Positions 44,124-48,670 of a stretch of 48,670 nucleotides of DNA are shown here, piece after piece. Origin of the DNA: an uncultured Bacilli bacterium. Lineage in GTDB: Bacteria > Bacillota_I > Bacilli_A > RFN20 > CAG-288. Location of the stretch: positions 1 to 48,670 of the forward strand of contig CALVXU010000033.1 of the NCBI GenBank assembly GCA_944371605.1. The letters run 5' to 3'. The notes beneath the pieces were generated by a model, which worked only from the letters and a program-made list of their open reading frames with translations, was not told where the DNA came from and searched no databases. The translations under genes and the position numbers were made by a program. Within the stretch, counting starts at the first letter, position 1. The number at the start of each line of letters is the position of its first letter.

Positions 44124-45630
44124 CTAGATAAACTCTCTTTTCAGTTTTGACATCAAACAGATAAACTTTGCTCTTTTTAATAGCAAAAGTTGCCATACCG
44201 TTTCTAATTTCCGCATCACTGTCCAACAGAATCTTAAACTGCTCTTCTCCAATAAAATCAGGATGTGAACAAGTCAAAGAGATATCTTTACCACTCGGTT
44301 GAATCATATCCACTTGTGCATGGAACAAAAAATCATCATCTGTGATTTCATCACCGAATAAAAAACCTTCCGGTCGAATAGCGACATAAACCTCTTCTTT
44401 TTCTTCATCAGTTTCACTTAACAAACCATGAGTTAAAACATCTAGTGATTTATTATTTTCGTCAATATTTAAAACAGCTTCATCACCGATGTAAATCAAT
44501 CCATTTTGAATATAACCTTTAAATACATTTATCGGAGGATTACCTAAAAACTTAGCGACAAAAAGATCATGTGGATCCTTATAAACATTCTGTGGAGCAC
44601 CCACTTGTCTAACATGTCCTTCATTCATCACAACTATGCGGTCACAAATAGCCATCGCTTCATCTTGATCGTGGGTGACGAAAACGGTAGTGATTCCAAC
44701 TTCTCTTTGAATTCTCTTAATCTCTTCTCTGGTCTGTAATCTTAGACGAGCATCGAGATTGGATAAAGGTTCATCTAATAGTAAGACTTTAGGTTTTTTA
44801 ACAAGCGCTCTTGCGATAGCGACACGTTGCTGTTGACCACCTGATAATTCCACTGGTTTTCGATTCAAATACTGATTTATTTGAACTAATTTACTGGCTT
44901 CAGTGACAAGACAGTCGATTTCATCTTTAGTGAGAGGCCGTGTTTCTTTAATCACGTTATCTTGTTCATCTAAAATCTCATAGCAATCATTGAAACGTAT
45001 TTTTTTCGCCTTGAGTCGTTCTTTCTCTTCGGTTAATTTCTTTTGATATCTATCGATTATTTTATCTATAACTAAAGAAATATCTTTGTAAGTGTGTAGA
45101 TTGAGTGAAAATAATTCTTTCGCAACTGATTCAGCCACATCATATACATCTTGTATCTTCCTGACAGCACTATCCCTTTTGATATGATTATTAACAGCGC
45201 TATCTTTTATCGAAGCTATGAGTTTATTTGGATCAGCTAAAATGTCCAATATCGTTTGATATCTTAATGCTTTATATGCTTTTTTCGAGGAATAAACTCG
45301 CATATTAGTCAAAGGAAAAGCGATGTTTTTATAAACATTCATATGGGGATATAAAGCATAATTTTGAAAAACCAAGCCGATTCCGCGCTTTTGAGGTTCT
45401 AATTGTGTCACCTCTTCATCATCAAACCATATCTCTCCTTCAGTCGGTTCTTTTAGTCCAGCTAACATATAAAGAGTTGTCGATTTGCCGCATCCAGATG
45501 GACCTAATAAACCTAATAATTCTCCATCTTTTATATCGATGTTTAAGTGGTCGACAGCAATGGTATCAGGAATATTTTTTTTGACATCGCCAGGAAAGGC
45601 TTTTGTTAAATTTACAAGTTTTATTTGCAT
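44104..45630 (-). CDS. Sugar ABC transporter ATPase (MsmX/UgpC type) with a long insertion
   Basis: 508 residues. Walker A is 'GPSGCGKST' (43-51), the Q-loop Gln89 is in 'VFQNYALYP', the signature LSGGQ is at 262-266, Walker B is 'VLLLDEP' (about 282-288), and the switch His is in 'VTHDQDEA'. A C-terminal TOBE-like regulatory domain follows ('VYVAIRPEGFLF'). In ordinary MalK-type ATPases about 50 residues separate the Q-loop from LSGGQ; here there are about 170. An extra block of about 120 charged, mostly helical residues (about 110-240) therefore sits in the helical subdomain. Mycoplasma sugar ATPases have, as I recall, a comparable enlargement. It is the first gene of the importer operon, 48 bases after an RDD gene on the same strand. 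No strong ribosome site is seen. Confidence 0.92.
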   Translation of the reverse strand: MQIKLVNLTKAFPGDVKKNIPDTIAVDHLNIDIKDGELLGLLGPSGCGKSTTLYMLAGLKEPTEGEIWFDDEEVTQLEPQKRGIGLVFQNYALYPHMNVYKNIAFPLTNMRVYSSKKAYKALRYQTILDILADPNKLIASIKDSAVNNHIKRDSAVRKIQDVYDVAESVAKELFSLNLHTYKDISLVIDKIIDRYQKKLTEEKERLKAKKIRFNDCYEILDEQDNVIKETRPLTKDEIDCLVTEASKLVQINQYLNRKPVELSGGQQQRVAIARALVKKPKVLLLDEPLSNLDARLRLQTREEIKRIQREVGITTVFVTHDQDEAMAICDRIVVMNEGHVRQVGAPQNVYKDPHDLFVAKFLGNPPINVFKGYIQNGLIYIGDEAVLNIDENNKSLDVLTHGLLSETDEEKEEVYVAIRPEGFLFGDEITDDDFLFHAQVDMIQPSGKDISLTCSHPDFIGEEQFKILLDSDAEIRNGMATFAIKKSKVYLFDVKTEKRVYLDGRDKK

Positions 45631-45678
45631 AATCTTTTCAAACCATTTTTATTATATAAAAACATTCAAGAATTATTA

Positions 45679-46674
45679 TCATTTTTTAATCGCAGGCTGA
45701 TAATTTTTATCTTCGATACGAATCAAATGTCGTTTCTTTTCTTCTGCGAGATATTCGTCGTAATCATAAAATATTTTATCATTAGTGATATCCACCGAAT
45801 AAGTATTAAAAATATAGTCAACAAAAGTTTGATGAGTTTTGCTCAAAACCAAAAAACCTAGATTCAGCATCAATGGTAATAGGAATGCAAAAATGCTCAA
45901 AGTGATAACTACTAAATAACAAAAGAACATTCTTCCTACATATTTACTAGTTCTCAACGAAAAGCCATCCACATCTATCAATGCTATTTTGACCAATTTC
46001 ATACCAAGCGTCTGCCTTGTCCTTTTAAAAAATAGTGGAATCAGACAATAGAAAATAAATAGTGAAATCAAAAAGGTGATCACAGTCGACAAAATATAAG
46101 TTAATAGAATCTCTCTGCTAGCAGAAGAATAATCGATATTATCCATGAGATATCCCAATGCTAAATCATAAGAATCTAAATAAAAACTATAATATTCTTC
46201 ATCATAATCATCATTCGTCAGCAATCTAACATTTTCAGAATCAAACATCTTTTGATTGTCACTAGTAATCGCATCCTTTTTTAAATCTAAATAAATTGAA
46301 ATACCTTCTGAAACAAATGTATCATCATTAAAAAATGAAGTTAGTGCTTTATCAAGCAGCTCAGATCTTTCATCCATAGTCAGATTCTCTTCGGATAAAT
46401 AATCGGTATAGCGGACTACTTCTTCATCATCCATGACATATAATCCAGATTCTATCGATACTCGTTCACGTATCATATTATCCTGTTCAACAAACGAAAA
46501 TTTAGGTATTAAATAAAATGTTAAAATCAAAAATAAAAATCCAACAACTATGGATATGAAAAAATCAAAAAGAGCAGCTGAAATCCTTTTGAAGATACCT
46601 ACTCTTTCATAGCTGATTTCTATCGGTCTTTCACTGCTTTTTTCCATTTTGGAAGTGTCTGACTTCATCGGCAT
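45679..46674 (-). CDS. RDD-family membrane protein (second copy)
   Basis: 331 residues. A cytoplasmic start with 'GIFKRISAALFDFFISIVVG' carries the Arg and Asp that name the RDD family. A large polar, probably extracellular loop of about 130 residues follows, and then three helices with 'RTRQTLGMKLVKIALIDVDG', the other conserved RDD block. AAGGAG lies 4 bases before the first ATG and 10 before the third codon's ATG, so either may be used. The start overlaps the end of the upstream RDD gene by 44 bases. Some RDD proteins exchange ions, but for this form with a large loop the role is unknown. Confidence 0.82.
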   Translation of the reverse strand: MPMKSDTSKMEKSSERPIEISYERVGIFKRISAALFDFFISIVVGFLFLILTFYLIPKFSFVEQDNMIRERVSIESGLYVMDDEEVVRYTDYLSEENLTMDERSELLDKALTSFFNDDTFVSEGISIYLDLKKDAITSDNQKMFDSENVRLLTNDDYDEEYYSFYLDSYDLALGYLMDNIDYSSASREILLTYILSTVITFLISLFIFYCLIPLFFKRTRQTLGMKLVKIALIDVDGFSLRTSKYVGRMFFCYLVVITLSIFAFLLPLMLNLGFLVLSKTHQTFVDYIFNTYSVDITNDKIFYDYDEYLAEEKKRHLIRIEDKNYQPAIKK

Positions 46675-47818
46675 AAAACTCCTTGGTATTTTTTAAAAAG
46701 GACAGAGACAAAATATCTGTCAATGATTGCTTTTGAGTTTTTCGCGGTATAAAAGAAAGCACACTAGATATAAGTAAATAGATTAATGAAATGATAAAAG
46801 CAGTAAATATATTGAAGAAACCCAAAACATTAATCGATATAAAATAAGTACCTTCTATGCCAAATGTCAGTAGCATAATTAAAAATAAAATAAAACTACT
46901 TGCGATAAAAGTGAATAAAGCCCTCAACACAACATTTATCCATGATACTGAGTAACCTCTCACATCACAAAATGCCAATCCTAATATTTTCATCGAAATA
47001 GTTTTTCCATCTTTAAAAATAAAAGGCAAGATAATATACAAAATCAATACTGCCAAAAAGAAAGTAATCAATAATACGATGCCATGAAGATTCAATTGTT
47101 TTTCGGTGCATTGTTCAAATTCTTTGTTCGTTTTGATATAAGGCGTATAACTAATGATGAATTCATCGATGCTAGCACTTAAATGATTGAGATAGTTATT
47201 ATAAATATCTTCATAAACCTTTTTTCCATCTTGCGAATTGTTTACAAAATATTCATCTAATAATGTGGCACTTTTTTCATTAAGAACTGGAAAACTCTCA
47301 GTCTTAACATAATAATCTTTGACAGCCTGAGTCACAAAAAAATCATAGTATGAATCAACATCTTTTGATGTGTCATCCAAATAGTTCTCCATCTCTATTT
47401 TTTTAAAAACTACTTGATAAAAATAAACGCGATCATCATCTAAAGTTAAAGGAGTTATATTTTGATATACCTTTTGTGATATCTCGTCTAAAGGCTTTAT
47501 ATCTTGCAAGGTTAGCAGCGTCAAAGAATAGACATAATCTTCACAAATCTCATTCATGTTTTTCAAAGAATTATTTTCTCTTGTCGTTAAACGACTGCTC
47601 TCAACTAATTCATATAGTTTATCTTGATACGACTGACTTTCTTTGGCATTAGATTTAAATATCGATGTGTTCGTCAAAATCAAATCACCTATTGAAAACA
47701 AAGATAAAGATAAAATAAAAATTATCAGAATATCAAAAAAAGACGCTATGAATCGTTTGGTATTACTAGCAGCAATAGCTGTTTGATATCTGCTAGGTTC
47801 AGAATTATTTTTTCGCAT
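46631..47818 (-). CDS. RDD-family membrane protein (first copy)
   Basis: 395 residues with the same plan as its downstream neighbour: 'NTKRFIASFFDILIIFILSL' (Arg and Asp of the first RDD block), a polar external loop of about 180 residues, then helices around 'KDGKTISMKILGLAFCDVRG'. The two proteins share domain order and the motif before the last helices, so they look like an old tandem duplication. It overlaps the zinc-ribbon gene upstream by 14 bases and the second RDD gene downstream by 44, indicating one transcript. The loop has no recognisable domain. Confidence 0.82.
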   Translation of the reverse strand: MRKNNSEPSRYQTAIAASNTKRFIASFFDILIIFILSLSLFSIGDLILTNTSIFKSNAKESQSYQDKLYELVESSRLTTRENNSLKNMNEICEDYVYSLTLLTLQDIKPLDEISQKVYQNITPLTLDDDRVYFYQVVFKKIEMENYLDDTSKDVDSYYDFFVTQAVKDYYVKTESFPVLNEKSATLLDEYFVNNSQDGKKVYEDIYNNYLNHLSASIDEFIISYTPYIKTNKEFEQCTEKQLNLHGIVLLITFFLAVLILYIILPFIFKDGKTISMKILGLAFCDVRGYSVSWINVVLRALFTFIASSFILFLIMLLTFGIEGTYFISINVLGFFNIFTAFIISLIYLLISSVLSFIPRKTQKQSLTDILSLSFLKNTKEFYADEVRHFQNGKKQ

Positions 47819-48224
47819 TCTTTCTTACGCTATCTATTATCTCTTCAAAATATTTTTTGCGATTTGTGTTATAGAAAAATTTAATACAAAACAAGGTTAA
47901 TAATCCTAAACAGCACACTAGTGAAATCATCGAGACGATAAATTCCATAGAAGTAGGAGTAAAAACTCTTACGCCGATCACATCAAATCTAAAAGAAAGA
48001 CCGAAAAAGAATGCCCCTATCACCAATAAAATCAATCCACCAATCAAAAAAGAATAGGCATAATTTAGTTCAGATTTAATCTGTTTTAATTGCAGATAGC
48101 AAAGACGTTTGATCTCATGCTCAGACAAAGAATTCAAATTATCTAATGAGTTATCAAATGAACAATTTTCACAGACATCTGCCTTCAACTGATGATGACA
48201 ATTTAAACAATAATGCTTTTTCAT
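47805..48224 (-). CDS. Zinc-ribbon membrane protein
   Basis: 139 residues. The N-terminus is a zinc ribbon with Cys6, Cys9, Cys18 and Cys21 (two C-x2-C pairs). An amphipathic stretch and two helices follow (about 55-78 and 94-118), and the C-terminus is basic. Proteins with a cytosolic zinc ribbon and one or two helices are common in Bacilli and mostly uncharacterised. It is the first gene of the three-gene set with the two RDD proteins, and the overlaps suggest the three act together. The ribosome site is weak, so the start is chosen because it brings in the first cysteine pair. Confidence 0.75.
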   Translation of the reverse strand: MKKHYCLNCHHQLKADVCENCSFDNSLDNLNSLSEHEIKRLCYLQLKQIKSELNYAYSFLIGGLILLVIGAFFFGLSFRFDVIGVRVFTPTSMEFIVSMISLVCCLGLLTLFCIKFFYNTNRKKYFEEIIDSVRKNAKK

Positions 48225-48282
48225 AAATCATTATGATTATATCAAAAAGTTCTGTTGCTTAACGCAATAGAAAATTAAAGAA

Positions 48283-48670
48283 TTACAAATATTTATTTAA
48301 AAAATTAAATGCAGTGGTGAAATAAGTTTGTGGATCCCTAAGGTATGATTCGGCATGGCCAGCATCTTCGACAATCAATTGTTCTTTTTCACCTTGAGTT
48401 TTAGCAGCATAGACTTTATCTAACATATCAAATGGAACAAAGGAGTCTTCTTTGCCATGAATAAATAGCATTGGTTTTGTCGAGTTTTCTAATCTTTCCA
48501 ATGATGAGGCTTCTTTGAAAGAATATGATGCCTTCATATCGCAAACAGCACTTGCAACATCTAAAACTGGAAAAGTAGGTAAGCCGAATAAATAGTCTAA
48601 TTCATGGGCGAATATATCCCACACTGAAGTATATCCGCAATCTTCGATAAAGCATTTCACATTCTCTTTC
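48283..48670 (-). CDS. Alpha/beta hydrolase, C-terminal part (5' end outside window)
   Basis: The frame is open to the last base and encodes at least 129 residues ending in 'FNFLNKYL'. It starts within 'VKCFIEDCGYTSVWDIFAHE', a strand-loop typical of membrane-associated alpha/beta hydrolases of the YqkD/FrsA-like group. It contains the triad Asp in 'FIHGKEDSFVPFDM' and the triad His in 'EDAGHAESYL'. The nucleophile serine lies upstream of the window. Substrate unknown. Confidence 0.85.
   Translation of the reverse strand, partial: KENVKCFIEDCGYTSVWDIFAHELDYLFGLPTFPVLDVASAVCDMKASYSFKEASSLERLENSTKPMLFIHGKEDSFVPFDMLDKVYAAKTQGEKEQLIVEDAGHAESYLRDPQTYFTTAFNFLNKYL

Overview
The window is AT-rich DNA from a low-GC Bacillota, most likely an uncultured gut member of class Bacilli close to the Erysipelotrichales/Mollicutes-like lineages. 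This is inferred from the many lipoproteins with a '(L/V)xSC' lipobox, collagen-like GDKGDK tails, short intergenic gaps, AGGAG ribosome binding sites, surface proteins held by membrane helices rather than LPXTG motifs, and a sugar-ABC ATPase with a long insertion. TGA is used as a stop and TGG encodes Trp, so the code is standard table 11. No rRNA, CRISPR array, insertion sequence, prophage or replication origin is visible.

Layout. 1-1038: the C-terminal end of a class 3 aldehyde dehydrogenase and a bacterial PH-domain membrane protein. 1109-10806 (minus strand): glycosidase locus A, an operon running from a large Ig-like lipoprotein through two membrane-anchored GH3 beta-glycosidases to a small carbohydrate-binding-module (CBM) lipoprotein. 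11227-13304 (plus strand, divergent): a LytTR response regulator and an AgrC-like histidine kinase. 13444-16815: a small GNAT protein and a collagen-like/beta-helix lipoprotein. 17410-17485: tRNA-Arg(UCG). 17525-19936: a LysR regulator divergent from a hydrolase and cyclophilin-like lipoprotein pair. 19955-22023 (minus): a second LytTR/AgrC-like pair, paralogous to the first. 22286-22834: 3-methyladenine DNA glycosylase I. 23097-34294 (plus): glycosidase locus B, two giant GH3 proteins and an Ig/CBM lipoprotein. 34418-36187: oligoendopeptidase F. 36251-38614: a large protein carrying a sigma-region-4-like helix-turn-helix. 38720-45630 (minus): a sugar ABC importer (ATPase, two permeases, binding lipoprotein) followed, after a terminator, by a lipoprotein with two FMN-binding-like repeats. 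45679-48224: two RDD membrane proteins and a zinc-ribbon membrane protein. 48283-48670: the C-terminal part of an alpha/beta hydrolase.

The main result is a duplicated and rearranged system. Loci A and B each pair a LytTR/AgrC-like two-component system with a surface GH3 operon. All four GH3 proteins have the two catalytic GH3 domains in inverted order (acid/base domain, fibronectin-III-like domain, then the TIM barrel with the nucleophile). Parts that are separate proteins in A are fused in B. The Ig/InlB-type lipoprotein of A matches the extra C-terminal half of the first GH3 of B. The small CBM lipoprotein of A matches the C-terminal CBM of the second GH3 of B. This argues that the separate proteins work with the enzymes as a cell-surface oligosaccharide-degrading assembly, possibly feeding the ABC importer downstream and possibly controlled by the kinases. 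The substrate and the signal are not known from the sequence.
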